A DNA stretch of 64,000 nt from Ovis canadensis (lineage: Eukaryota; Chordata; Mammalia; Artiodactyla; Bovidae), in assembly GCF_042477335.2 (NCBI RefSeq), contig NC_091255.1:45052501-45116500 (forward strand), in the 5' to 3' direction. The notes under the pieces are model-generated. The model saw nothing but the letters and a program-made list of their open reading frames with translations, searched no databases and was not told where the DNA came from. The position numbers were made by a program, and so were the translations under genes. Each line of letters begins with the position of its first letter. Position 1 is the stretch's first letter. This document shows, in pieces, positions 48,207 through 60,074 of the stretch.

Positions 48207-48943
48207 CAAAGGAGTGGCTATCGTGAAAGAACTGCCTCATTTGCCCTTTGGGGGTCCCTTTGTCCCCAGCCAGTGTGGGTATGCATCAGGGTCAGGGATT
48301 CTGTGAGGAGGGTGGCTCCTGACCAGGGCCCACATCGACACCCAGACAAAAATCTCATATCTGGAGAAACAGCGAAGAGGGAAGGGAGGCAGGCAGGTGG
48401 TGCACCAAGTGATTCAGCAGATGACCTTTGCCCTCTGCTCTCCCCCAAACCCTGCTGGAGCCCCTGGTTGCCCAACGTGCGAGGGGGGCAGGGGCAGGGG
48501 CCTCTTCTGGGTGGGGCCTGTGGCATCTGGCGGCCTCCTGGGGGCTGACCCTGGGAATGGACGCCCAGCAGCCTTGGGAAAGGACTGAGTCAGATCCGGA
48601 GAGCAGCGCAGGGCGGCCCAGCTGAGGTCACGGTCTGGTGGCTGGAGGTGGCTTCCTGACCCGAGTTCTCCACCCCCAGCTGATGTTTGTTCAGAGGGCC
48701 CTCCAACGTGTGCCAGGCGCCTTCCTGGACTCAGGGCAGCACTCCTGGGACGCAACGCACGCAGAGCCAAGACCAAGCCATGGCTGGACTCCAATCTCTG
48801 TCCCTCCATCGACCTAAATTGACAGAGGCCGACCCTGCCCTCAAGGAGCACTCAGATTCAGGGGAAAGGCACAACCTTGCTCCCAAAGAGCCCCGGGTCT
48901 CAGAGAAAACTGAAACCCATTTAAAGAACTCAAAGATGACAGG

Positions 48944-49072
48944 ACTTCTCTGCTGGGCCAGTGGCTAAGACTCGAGGAAGGGGACCCGGGTTGATCCCTG
49001 GTCGGGGAACTAGATCCCACATGCCACAACTAAGGTCCCGTGCAGCCAGATAACTAAATAAATATTTTTTAA
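48944..49072 (+). repeat. CHR-type SINE
   Basis: TTCTCTGCTGGGCCAGTGGC, GGGTTGATCCCTGGTCGGGG and an AACTAAATAAATATTTTTTA tail. Approximate duplication AAAGAACTCAAA against AAAGAACACAAA. Confidence 0.88.
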
Positions 49073-49089
49073 AAGAACACAAACATGGG

Positions 49090-50180
49090 AATCCAAAGGA
49101 AACTCTCCAACTGGATCAAGATGAGTGGAGGATGAATGAGGGTTGGGGAGAGAAACACTGTGTGCTCAGAGCTTAGGCAGTAGCTGTCCTGACTTGAGGG
49201 CACCCCTGTTACTACATGGGTCAGCTCACTCCTGGCTCTTCCATCCGGAAGCTCATTCCCTGACCCCCTCATTCCCACAGTGCACTGCGTGGGGAGTTGT
49301 GCAAGGGTCAGGTGGCAGGGTGGCAGGCTGGCTGGAGAGGGGAGATTGCTGTCTCCCTCCGACTCCCTGAGGCCTTCCCTCCTGCAGTCCAGCCTGTGTG
49401 CAGCAAGCACCCTCCTCCTCCGCGGTTGTTGTCTGCTGTCTGGCCTGAGGCTTCCCCTCCCTCCCCCACACCTTCCTGCCCAAGAACAGCGGCCAGAGGC
49501 CTAAGACAGGAGGAAGCCAGAGGCAAGAGCGGGCTGAGGCCTGGCTGAGTCCACAAGAACAAGAAGAGAGTCAAATGTCCCCTGGACAGAGCCTTGAGCT
49601 GGGAGGTTTCCTGCCTGAGATGGGCATCAGTGAGCCCCCAGCACATATAGCCCCAGGCTCAGAGACACCGAAGGTGGACTCTAGATTTAAAACTATGAAA
49701 ATCAGAGGGTCCTGGAGAGAGATGTGAGTGAGTGGTTTTTTATAACACTCCCAGCCATCTCCACCTGTAACTGCCTGCCTTGGAAGGGAGTGAGCTACCC
49801 ATCAGAGAGGCATTTAAGCAGAGATTGCAGAAGTTAATCATCCCCTCACTGAATATTCATTGACTACCTTCTGTAGGTGGCTCAATCCAGGCAGTAAGTG
49901 GGGAGGTGGGTGTTGAGTCACCTGGGAGTTTAAAGTCCCTTCCAGCCTGGAGAGCCAAGGCCGCGTCAATCTAGGCAGGGTTCTCAGAGGAGGCGGCAAG
50001 CAAAAAAGAAAGGACTTCTAAGCTGGGCTAGGAATGGCCAGCCCTGAGGCCTGGAGCCTGCTGAAGCCTGAGGCAAGCTGCTGCTAGACACCAGTCCCCG
50101 CCCCGGGGGTATGTGGGCTTAGGTCCTAGGGGTGCAGAATGGGGAAGGGGAGCCAGACAGCTTCTTAGAAAGTGGTAGGC
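49090..50180. other. Flank, no gene seen
   Basis: No repeats are recognised. The patch 49810-49875 has GGCATTTAAGCAG, AAGTTAATCATC and GAATATTCATTG, a minor AT-core group. Confidence 0.45.
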
Positions 50181-50189
50181 AGGTGAGCA

Positions 50190-50470
50190 GGGCTCCCCAG
50201 TGATAATTAAGGAACAAAGGTGCCGAGGAGCAGGGAGCCTGCGCGGGCCTCTGGGGCAGGCGGGCTAATGGGAGCCTGGAGGAGAGGTAATAACAAGCGG
50301 AGAACTGAGCAGACAGCCCGGCGTCGCTACACCCACAAGCCACCCCCTCGCCCTCCTGCGCCAGAACAATAACTGAGCACCCAGCTGGGGGTGAAAACAT
50401 ATGGATAATACACAGGCAGGCTGTTTTAGGCAGGCACTGCAATGAGGTAGCTGCAAGGATGTGAATATGT
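50190..50470. promoter_or_regulatory. Candidate distal enhancer
   Basis: Repeat-free DNA with TGATAATTAAGG, GCTAATGG, GGTAATAACAAG, GAACAATAACTG, a CAGCTG E-box, CATATG and GGATAATACAC over about 220 bases, next to young SINE-rich DNA. Confidence 0.35.
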
Positions 50471-50479
50471 GGGGAGAGA

Positions 50480-51635
50480 GAGCCTAGGGGAAGCAGATGA
50501 GCCTGCGGATGGCAGGAGAGGTCAGAAAGAGGGTCGGGATGGGGGCAGAGAACTTGGGCAGCAGTATGTCGGCCTGGGGTGGTGCCTGGGAAGATGCTTA
50601 AACGGAGCACTGTCCCCCGCAACCATGTTCTGATGACTCATGTCTCCAGATGTTGCAGGTGGCCACTGAGGCAAGAGAAGTGGGCTCAGAGACAGGGAGC
50701 CTGGGCTCTGGCTCTGCTTTGGAAAGTCTTGTAACCCAGAGTAAGGGTCTGAATCTTGGGCCTCCTCACCTGTTGAAATGGAAGTAATAATATGTACCAT
50801 GCAGGGTGGTAGAACGGTTCAGAGGGCTGGTGTGCAGGAAAGCCCCTCGCTCGTGGTACCCTCAATACAGGTATCCCCAGACTAGATGGAAATCAGACTT
50901 TCACCTGGAGCCACACACCTGGTTAGGCATCTGTCGGAGCCTGCACACCAGCAAATGAACAGAATTCACTCACAGAGCCTCACGCAACATTTGAACTTCC
51001 CCAGTCCTTCCCACTGTACAGACACCTGTGTGTTACACCTGTGACAGCAGAGTCCCTGAACTCCCCTTTTCCCAAATTTCCACAGGTTCATGCAGCTTGC
51101 CAGCTGCACCCCCGGACAGAGGCCTGCAAGCCACCCCATCCCCAAGCCATGCTGTAGTGTGCATTCCTGCTCACCACAGAGAACCCCATCAATGGACAGA
51201 GTGCTGAACTAGTACAGACACATGGCTGCCCAAGCGTGCACACACACACCTATGTATACTTCTGCACGTGCCTAAAATTTTGGAAACAGGACTGAGAGAT
51301 TGTCTAGGTCAACCCCTGATTCAAGACTAGAGACCATTCAATGCTCTCACAACTGACGGTTGTCTAGTCATTGGGGATTTCTGCATGCACACTCATTATA
51401 TACATGTGTTCACATGCACACACATCTGTTAGTGCATTTGGCTAGCACAATAGTTGTTCTCCTCCCCTCCATACCCCTCTGTATAATCTGGTCCAGCATA
51501 GTGCTGTCTGATTCATCTTCCAAAACTCAGGTTTTCCCGTATTTCTCTATTGCTCAGACACCCTATGTGGCACCCCATTGCCCTCTAAGATGAAGTCCAA
51601 AGTTGCTTCATCCTGTTTCTTGTTCTTTTTTAAAA
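50480..51635. other. Flank, no gene seen
   Basis: Old L2/MIR-type scraps at about 51275-51360 and CA-rich low complexity at about 51235-51430. Confidence 0.4.
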
Positions 51636-51639
51636 ATGT

Positions 51640-51808
51640 TTTTTGGAAGATTTTTTTGATGTGGACCATTTTTAAAGTCTTTATTGAATTCATTTCAATA
51701 GTGCTTCTGTTTTATGTTTTGAGTTTTTTGTCCACAAGACATGTGGGACCTGGAATCAGGGATCAAACCCACACCCTCTGCTTTGGAAGGACCACCAGGG
51801 AAGTCCCT
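51640..51808 (-). repeat. CHR-type SINE
   Basis: TTTTGTCCACAAGACATGTG, GGATCAAACCCACACCCTCT and ACCACCAGGGAAGTCCCTCC in reverse orientation. Confidence 0.82.
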
Positions 51809-51809
51809 C

Positions 51810-52680
51810 CCCCTCTCCAGTGTCGGTGGCTCCCCCAGCTTCATGCGACACCAGTAACCTTAGAAGACATCAGTTCTGTCCCCAGTCCAGTCCATGAATC
51901 CCTTTTAAAAGTTGTTGTCAAGTCTTCATTTGAGGTTCCAGTGATGAAAACTCACTATCTTCTGAGCTAGCCCATTTCCTTTTGTTACAGAAATCTGTAG
52001 TTATTTGAGTTTAATCTAGTGAAAGCAACCCAGCCTGATTCAGCTTCTGTTGCCTCCTGGGAGTTTGCTGTAACCTCTTGCTCCATGGTTCTCCCTTGAG
52101 CATCCCCTCCCTTCATGTCGGCTATCATTTCCGTGCCTCCTCTTTGCCACGAGACTCTGAGCCTTTTGGGGACAGAGTGCTTGGAATAACACAAGTGCTC
52201 AGTAATTGGGCATCTTTTTGGTGGGAAATGCTCACATGCACACCCATGTTCAGCTGAGCATGGGTGCGCATGTGTGCAGGCCTGTCCCCATGCATTCTGG
52301 GAATGCACAGTACAGAGACTGCAGGTTCTAACTCAGGTGGGCTTCAGAGATCATGACAAGAGACCCCACTGACCTGAGACTCAGATGCTCCAAATTGCCC
52401 GGTTCTGCTCCCATTTCCCTGCAGGGGGGTGAGCACAGCTTAAGGAGGGATCAGAGGTGCCTCAGATGCTCTCCTGGAGCCCCCAGACTGTCACAGCACC
52501 AATTAATTTTGTGATGCAATTGCAGCCACAGTGCTACTCTCTGACTCTCTCCCTGCATTATTTTTCTGCACAGCACACATCCCCTTCTACAGGCTCTATC
52601 ACTTGCTTATTTAACTACTTTCTATCTCTCTCTTCTAGAATATGAGCTTCTTAAGCACAGGGACTTGGGACTGTTCTGTT
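51810..52680. other. Flank, no gene seen
   Basis: One homeodomain-type patch at about 52497-52530 (ACCAATTAATTTTGTGATGC). Otherwise nothing recognised. Confidence 0.4.
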
Positions 52681-52691
52681 CATTTCTGTAT

Positions 52692-52926
52692 GAATGTGTG
52701 TGTGTGGTGTGCTTAGTTGCTTTAATCATGTCCGTCTCTTTACAACCCTGTGGACTGTATCATACCAGGCTCCTCTGCCCATGGGATTCTCCAGGCAAGA
52801 ATATTGGAGTGGGTTGCCATGTCCTCCTCCAGGGGATCTTCCCAACCCAGGGATCGAACTCCTGTCTCTTATGCCTGCCTGTATTTGCAGATGGGTTCTT
52901 TACCACTGGTGCCACCTGAGAAGCCC
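52692..52926 (-). repeat. Bov-tA SINE
   Basis: GCTTAGTTGCTTTAATCATG ... GGGATCGAACTCCTGTCTCT ... ACCACTGGTGCCACCTGAGA. Duplication TCATTTCTGTAT at 52680-52691 and 52927-52938. Confidence 0.93.
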
Positions 52927-53430
52927 TCATTTCTGTATCCCCAGCCTAAAATAGCACCTGGCACGTGGGGTCATCATCTGTCGAATGAATGATGGTAATA
53001 GATTTCTTCTCCATCATCACCCCTGGACAGTGAGCTCCAGGAGGGCAGAGGCCATTCCTGGACCTGTCTGCTCAGTGCCCAGTGCAGTGTGGGGTGCACT
53101 AGAGGGGCTCAAGTCCATGCCGGTTGGTCGAATGAACAGGAGTCTTCAGTAGAGTTCTTGTCCATCCACAGCACACCCAGAGCCGCCTGCTGCCACAGCC
53201 ATGGTGGAACGGGCAAGAGGACCAAGCCTAAGAGGAAGAAACCAGCTCCTGCTCTGGTGGGTCTGCACACATCCAGCCCCTGACAGCCTCACTGGCTGAC
53301 CAAGCTGCAGTCTTGGGATGCAGACATGCGGGTAGGGGTCACGCAAGCTTCTTAGGAGTTCTAGGAGGAGCAGGAGGAGCCGGTGGCTATGGCTCAAAGG
53401 GACTATCAAAGGGCTATGGCTCAACAGGAC

Positions 53431-53616
53431 GGAAAGTGAAAGTCGCTTGGTTGTGTCCGACTCTTTTCAACCCCATGGATGATACAGTCCATGGAATTCT
53501 CTAGGCCAGAGTACTGGAATGGGTAGCCTTTCCCTTCTCCAGGGGATCTTCCCAACCTAGGGATTGAACCCAGGTCTCCCACATTGCAGGCGGATTCTTT
53601 ACCAGCTGAGCCACAA
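53431..53616 (-). repeat. Bov-tA SINE
   Basis: AAAGTGAAAGTCGCTTGGTT ... GGGATTGAACCCAGGTCTCC ... TTCTTTACCAGCTGAGCCAC. Confidence 0.92.
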
Positions 53617-53684
53617 GAGAGATAGAGTGGAATGGTTTGGCTTTGTGCCCTTTTCACAAACCACAGAGTCAGCCCCTTTGTCAT

Positions 53685-53825
53685 TTTCTAATAGGGCACC
53701 TTTGGGCCTCACTCAGCCTTTCTGACCTCAGTTTTTCCATCTGGAAAATAGTGACAATATTAACTTGTAAGCGAGCCACTAGTATAGAGCAGGCACTGAC
53801 ACGTCATCTGTTATTGTGAGGACAT
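53685..53825 (+). repeat. MIR fragment
   Basis: CTGACCTCAGTTTTTCCATC followed by TGGAAAATAGTGACAATATT. Confidence 0.65.
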
Positions 53826-53829
53826 TGAG

Positions 53830-55300
53830 GATGATGATGAAAAAACAAGTAGAGGGAAATAAGGAACCCAGCCTCTCACTTCCTAGTCCTGGGAGCTGCC
53901 TCAGAATCCTCTTCTGGATGTTGGGTTAAAGGGAGCAGGATCCCAGGGGCTGAGCTCTAGGGGAGCTGAAGGCTGGAGGGACTTAGGGACCCAGAGGGTA
54001 GAGGGCTGGGTCAGCAGAAGGCAAGGTGCAGGGAGACTAGGCTCTCCAGTCCAGGGGAGAAAGGGAAACTGAGGTGGAACTGAGCCCATCTAGTTCCCTT
54101 GCTGCTCTGCATTATGCACCAGCAGGAGAGGAGCACAGGGGCACAGGGATGGCAGCATCAGGAAGTTCTCCCAAGGGACCTGCTATCAAGCTGTGGACTT
54201 GGGATGCAGGTTCCATCGGCTCTGGGCAGAGAATATCCTTGCCTTGGAGGTCCCAGGGATAGTGAGACAGCCCACTGGGCAAGGAGTCAGGAGACCCAAA
54301 CTCCAGCCTAGGCCCTGCCTCTCACTCACTTTGGGGCAAGTCGCTGCCCCCTCTGAGCCTTAGTTTCCTCCTCTGTCAAAAGGGAATATTGGCTAGATGG
54401 CCTCTGATGCTTCCTGGCAGACAGGCCATGGTTCTCTAAAGAAAGGGAGGTGAAGCACGTCAGTGTGACACATGGCACATCGTAGTTGCTCAACAAATTC
54501 TGGGGCTCCAACATGTTTGGAGCTGTCCTCTGAGGAGAGAGAAGGCAAGGCTCCCCTCCTACTCCACTTGCCCCCCTCAACTTCTGCCAACAAGAGAGTC
54601 CTCCTCCGGGGAGCCAGAGGAACCATCAGTCAGCCCCCTCGCTGCCCTGCCTCTTTCCTGCCCCCATCCTGACCCAGCTTTGTACCTCCCCGCATCCCAA
54701 CTCCCTTCTCCCTTGCTCACCCCGTAGCTACAGGGCAGCTGCTGGGGACTGGGGGGCAGCAGTGGAGCTTCCTGCCAACCTCCTCACAGGGCTTGGCTTT
54801 CTGGGTCCTGCTCAGGTAGTTGAGACCTGGGCCAAGACCAGGATCTCAGCTGCTTGTCCCTACAACTTCTATCAATAGTTTCTTCAGGGTCCAAGTCCTG
54901 TAGTCTTCAGAGGTATCAAAGCCTCCGGGAACCCAGCACTGAGACAGAACTGAGCTCTGGTCTCTCTTCCAGTGAGGCCCCTGCCTATGAAAGGGTCCCG
55001 ATCCATGGGGTAGGCAGCCTACAACCTCACCTTGTGGTGGAAGAGCTGCCTTAACAGATGATTTCCAAACAGCGTGGGGCATCTGCAAGTGTACCCATCT
55101 GCCTGTTGGGGCTGGCGGAGAGCACAGGTGGGCTGAGATGAGAAGGGGAGGAGAGGTCATCTCAGGCTCGGGGTAGGCACAGTGTGTTCCAGCGATGGGA
55201 CTAGAAGCATAGGCAGAGGCCAAGCTGCGGAGGCCGCTGTGGACCAGGCCGAGTCCAGCAGGAAATGGATAGCAATGAAGCTGACCATCCATCCCTAAAT
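53830..55300. other. Flank, no gene seen
   Basis: An L2/MIR-type scrap at about 54335-54425 (GAGCCTTAGTTTCCTCCTCT). The rest is GC-moderate with no recognised exon. Confidence 0.45.
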
Positions 55301-55309
55301 TGTGCAGGG

Positions 55310-55960
55310 CCCAGGACTAGAGTCCAAATCTAGAGTCCAAATGGAGGCCTACAGATCAAGATACTAAACTGCTAAATAAAATGTTCTTCTTGCCTTTCTT
55401 GACAAGTAGGCCTTCATAACAAATAAAAATTTTAAATGTGTATAAAGCCATGGATTTTATATGGCTGAATATTAATATGACTAAAATATATAACAATTAA
55501 AATTAAAAGGCAAAATACCAATTATAGCTAATGAATATGAAAACAGTAAATTAGAATTATTAAAGTAAATCTAAATGCTTAATTTAAAATTTATAAATAT
55601 AACTATGTATGAAGAGATATTTTTATAAGATGTAATGTTTTGTAATTCCAATGTTCAGTGCCCATTGAATTACCAATATAAAGATTCACTATCAAATTTC
55701 ACATGTGGTACACCTAGACTTACATTTATGTAAATTGTTAAATTATTTAGTAAAATAAAATATTTCTCACCTGCAATGTGCATTTGTTTTTAATATTATG
55801 CTAATTTTTGTGTACTTCTGTAACTCAGACAGAAGCAGGAACATGGATGGTTGATACTACCAGGAAATTTTATTACATAAGAATCCATTGCGAAAAAAAA
55901 AAAGAATCCATTGCATTATTCTTGAATTTTTTCTTTAAAATAACATTGCATGTATGCTAG
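55310..55960. repeat. Unclassified AT-rich island
   Basis: About 600 bases of strongly AT-rich DNA (for example TTAAAATTTATAAATATAAC) sit abruptly in GC-rich surroundings, with a start near GGGCCCAGGACTAGAGTCCA. I cannot assign a family; an old transposon or LTR remnant is likeliest. Confidence 0.4.
55879..55914 (+). repeat. 13-base direct repeat flanking an A-run
   Basis: AAGAATCCATTGC at 55879-55891 and again at 55902-55914 encloses GAAAAAAAAA. This looks like a target-site duplication around a nearly empty poly(A) insertion. Confidence 0.8.
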
Positions 55961-55964
55961 CTGC

Positions 55965-58630
55965 AAGGAAGGATTTAGCAAGTACATCCATTTCCTTTTC
56001 ATTTCGCCTGAGCACTTGCACAGCGTTCACTGACATCACTCGTAGAGTAACGTTGGGATGGCATACAGACACAGCTCCTTTTTGCTTCACAATCTTAGAG
56101 CAAGACCATCCTGGATCCGTGTTAATCACAAGAGCAGATGTTTAAAGTTCTGGGTTGTGCCAGGCAGCACTCAGGACCAGATCCTGCATCATCTAGGCAT
56201 CCAAGCGTGTTTCAGCAAACGTTGCACCAGTGTCGTATTCATGTTTCGAGGGTCCTGGAGCAGGGGGCCCTCTTGCTGGCTCTAAGGGCAGTACTGCATT
56301 GAAGGGTGCTGAACAGAGACACGGCATGGTTACATCCTCACATTAGCAAGACGACAATGGAAGTTCTGGGGAATAGATTAGAGGGAAATAAGGAGTCTGG
56401 GGGGACTTTTCAGGGGTCCTGTTGAAATAATTTTTGGGTAAGAAAAGATGAAAGCCTGGACAGAGACGTAGGTATGGGTGTTAAATGGTGAAGAAAGGTT
56501 AAGAGGGATATTTAGGAAGAAAGTTTTTTCTCCTTTTCTCCATGGTCTCTAGAATCTTCTCTCCAAGATGAGGTAGGAGGACATACAGCTAAAATAAGAG
56601 AAATTCAGAATCAAGGGCGAAAGATGACCAAGACGGACCCAGTCCCGAACTGTTTGATGTTCTCCAGCAGACAGCAAGTGATGAAGCAGGGGCCTCGGCT
56701 GGCTGACCATCCCCATGGGAACAGCGCCTGTAAGTGTGATGAGGCGGATCAGAGTTAGACCTCAGGCAGCTCTGCTCAAGATGGGTGCAAGGTGGAGGAC
56801 AGGCTGGGGCCAGGGAGGAGCATCCCCAGGCAGGGCCTGCTTGGTTTGGGGCCAAGTGCCTAGAGGCATCAGGCTGGACAAGATGACCTCACAGGGAACT
56901 CTTCCAACTCCAGGCTCTCTGCCCTGATCCCAAGGGCTAAAACTCCGCCCGCGTCCTCTGCACTCCACCATGTCTACACCTGGCAGGCCTTGCAGATGGT
57001 TATCTCCCCTCCCCCCACCCCACGCCTCCGCCCGCCTGTCCGTCTGCCAACAACCCCACTCCTGGCCTTTCATCTCGTGCCACAGCAGCCAGGTCCGACG
57101 CAGCAATCCCCCGCCGTCCCCCCCCTCCCCGCCGGGGCTGTCCAGCTCCGCAACTTCTCCCAGGCTTGGAGCCCACAGGCGGAAAACCCGGATCCCCCGG
57201 GGCTGTAGCCTCCTGCTGCAGACCCTGCACAGGGTGGCCTGGGGGGCCCACCACTCCTCACCCAGTGAACAGGAGCACACACCCGAGGCACACCCGCAGT
57301 GTCCTTTCCTCCCTGGCGACCTCCCCTCTATTGGTTCTCACCCCAGGACCCCTCCTGCCTCCAGGGCCTTTTTCTTGCCCTGTCCTCTCTGACTTGAAGG
57401 CCTGGCAGCCAGGGGAAGCCCGTGAGACTGCAGGAGAAGGCTGGACAATGGAAAGAACAGACGTCAGGGAGGATGGCCGCCATTTTCTTCACCCAAGTTT
57501 TCTTCTTTTCCTGAGTTTGGCAGAGGCAGGCGCAGTGCTGAGGCTGGAGGCTGGATGAACTGACCAGTGGCAGGTCAGGATGGTCGACTCTTCAGGTGAT
57601 GGGTTGCCACCGCAGGCATCAGTCCCCTTCCAGCCCCAGCCCCGTCTGTTCCTAGGGCCTTGAGGGAAAACCTAAGGTGAAGACGACTGGCATAAGCGGG
57701 ATGGGATAAGTCCTCTGATACTGGTGGGTGGCAGTCACCAGGAAGCTGGGGGAGGCAGGGCGGGAAGCAGAAGATGCTTTGATGGGGACAGGTAGGCTGA
57801 CCCAGTAGGTCCAAATTGACCTCTGGGCCTCACCATGGACTGAGGTCTGAATGGGACTGAAAAACCTGGGATACAGCCTCCTCCTCTGGCTGGAGTGAGT
57901 TGAGTGAATTTTAGCCATCCTCCTGCCTCAGCAGAAAGAAACAGAAGCCCCATTTGGCATAGGGAGGGCAGAGGCTTGATCCAGAACCTCCCCTCTCCCA
58001 GCCTGAAGTACCCTCTGGGCAGCCAGGTGGGCCTGGCCCGAGTTCTGTGGGCCAAGGTCATCCAGGAGCCAGGCCAGGAAGTGTGGGTGCCTCTTGCTCA
58101 GGCTGGGGGGGGGCCCTGAGGTCAGACACTGAGTGTTCTATACCTTCCTACTTGCTCCCCCACAGTACTGGGGGCTACCGCCCACTGCCGATGACATCCA
58201 GGTGACTTTCCTGAAGCCTCGTTACCTGCTGCTTCCTGCTCTCCAGGAGCCAGGCGGGGAGCGGTAGGGGATGGGGAGCTCTGTCATCACCCCCGACTGT
58301 TTGCCGGTCAAGTTGAATGGACAAATGAGAGGAAGGCATGCTCCTGGGGGCTGAGAGGTCCTCAGAGTTGCCCAGAAGCAGCACGACTGGAGCAGAGCTT
58401 TGAGGGATGGGCAGGAATTGGAGAGAAGGGCGTTCACTGCAGTAGGGGAAAGAGACAGGAAGGAGCCACTGCTACCACGTTGGCCACTCAGCATACTGGC
58501 TGCCAGAGCTCCAGACCCGCAGTGTGCTGAGAGGGGCAGGAGGAAAGTGTGTGCACAGAGCGGGCAGGATTACCCTCGGAGGAAGCGGGTGACGGGGCAT
58601 CATTATTTTACTGTTTATTTTATGACACTG
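55965..58630. other. Flank, no gene seen
   Basis: Mixed DNA; a locally CpG- and C-rich stretch at about 56940-57210 is too small and mixed to call an island. No exon was recognised. Confidence 0.4.
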
Positions 58631-58639
58631 TGGAAACTC

Positions 58640-58915
58640 ACGCAAGAATGCATTCATCTAGTACTTGTGGAATTAAAAAAATATAATAAATGGTGAATTC
58701 TGAATAAAGTGCTGGCTTTAGTTAATAGAAATGTACCAGTGTGTGATTCTCGCTGGGACAAAGTTACCCGAGCGATACAACCAAAGGAAACTTTCAGTGT
58801 ACATACAGTATGGGGGAAAGTGTATGGGAACTTTCTGTTTTATCCTTGCAACTTTTCTGTACATCTAAAATTATTCTCAAATCAAAAAAGATGGGTGTTA
58901 AAATATAATAAAAAC
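58640..58915 (+). repeat. Old L1 3' UTR fragment
   Basis: AGTGCTGGCTTTAGTTAATA, GTATGGGAACTTTCTGTTTT and TTTTCTGTACATCTAAAATT, then AATCAAAAAAG, match L1 3' UTR order. Confidence 0.72.
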
Positions 58916-59394
58916 CAAAACGAAAGAAATGCGTCACTCAGACAAAGTGCTGCCACTAAGAAGGTCCATTTGTCACCTTGCCGCGCTGGTGGCTGATGCT
59001 GGCCTGACTGCGAGGCTTGGGGGGCAGATGGATGGGACAGGCCAACTGTGGGAAGGGTCAGCCATTCCACAGAGCTCAGCTGGTGGGGGAGGCTCTGAAC
59101 GCTTGACCAGGGGCATCTGGAGTGAGTTTGTCTTCATGGGCCAAGGAACTGCTGGATGAATAGCAGTCCAGACAGTTTCTGGGTCATCTAGCATGTGCGA
59201 TGGGCTATGATGCCGAAATGCAGGAGCTGTGGGAGTATGAAAGCAAGCTCTTAGAAGGAGGGGACATCTCATGCCTAAAGGGTAAGTGGGAGATAGAAAG
59301 GGGGCAAGGGGAGGAGAGCTTTCTAGACAGAGAGCCTGAATGTGGCTCCTTCTGGAGGGGAGGGGAGTGGAAGCACAGGGTCACCGCCAGAATG

Positions 59395-59515
59395 TGACAT
59401 CCGGACTCCTTATCCACTGTGTCCCCGGGCAAGTCACTTGAACTCATGGGGCCTCAGTGTCCTCATCTATAAAATGGAGATTATCATTCTATCTGCCTTG
59501 CCTGCCTCCCGGAGG
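59395..59515 (+). repeat. MIR
   Basis: GGGCAAGTCACTTGAACTCA, GTGTCCTCATCTATAAAATG and GAGATTATCATTC. Confidence 0.75.
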
Positions 59516-59919
59516 CCCTGGTGTGGCAAGCCTCACATGAGACACTCACTGTGGAAAGGCCTGGTGTGGAGCACAATCACTCTGGGAAAATGAGCACCAC
59601 GTCCACAGTAATGGCAGGGTGCTGGGCACCCCCTCTCCGCCAAAGTCAGTTCTAGCCACCCTCCGCCCTGGATGTGGACCTTGGAGGAGCTCCCCACACC
59701 CACCCCTCAGCAGGATCCTCCCTAAGAGCCAGTGACCTCCCCACAATTGCTGGGGGCAGATGCCAGCCCTCCCCGGGACCCCCAGGAGATAGCCAGAGTC
59801 CCCCACGGTGGGTGGGGGCGGGCAGTGGAGGCCCGGGCACGCAGGCTGCCAGCGCTGAGAAGATGCTGAGGTGGAGATGGAGGTATCTGTGAGGGCCCAA
59901 GCCCAGGGGGGAAAAAATT

Positions 59920-60070
59920 CTTGCTGGAGCTGTATAATTAAAATCCTATTAAGCGGCGCCTGGCAGTCTCCCATCAACCCCCACCGAGGCTCCATGCTGA
60001 ACCCTCACAGCAGCTGCGGCACCCTGCTCTCTGGGCACCGGCTGGGGCTGGCTCTGCTTGGGGAAAGCTG
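59920..60070. promoter_or_regulatory. Candidate distal enhancer
   Basis: TGTATAATTAAAATCCTATT then AAGCGGCGCC in a GC-rich context, with CAGCAGCTGC further on. The abrupt AT core within CpG-containing DNA resembles conserved noncoding elements, but conservation could not be tested. Confidence 0.3.
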
Positions 60071-60074
60071 AGGG

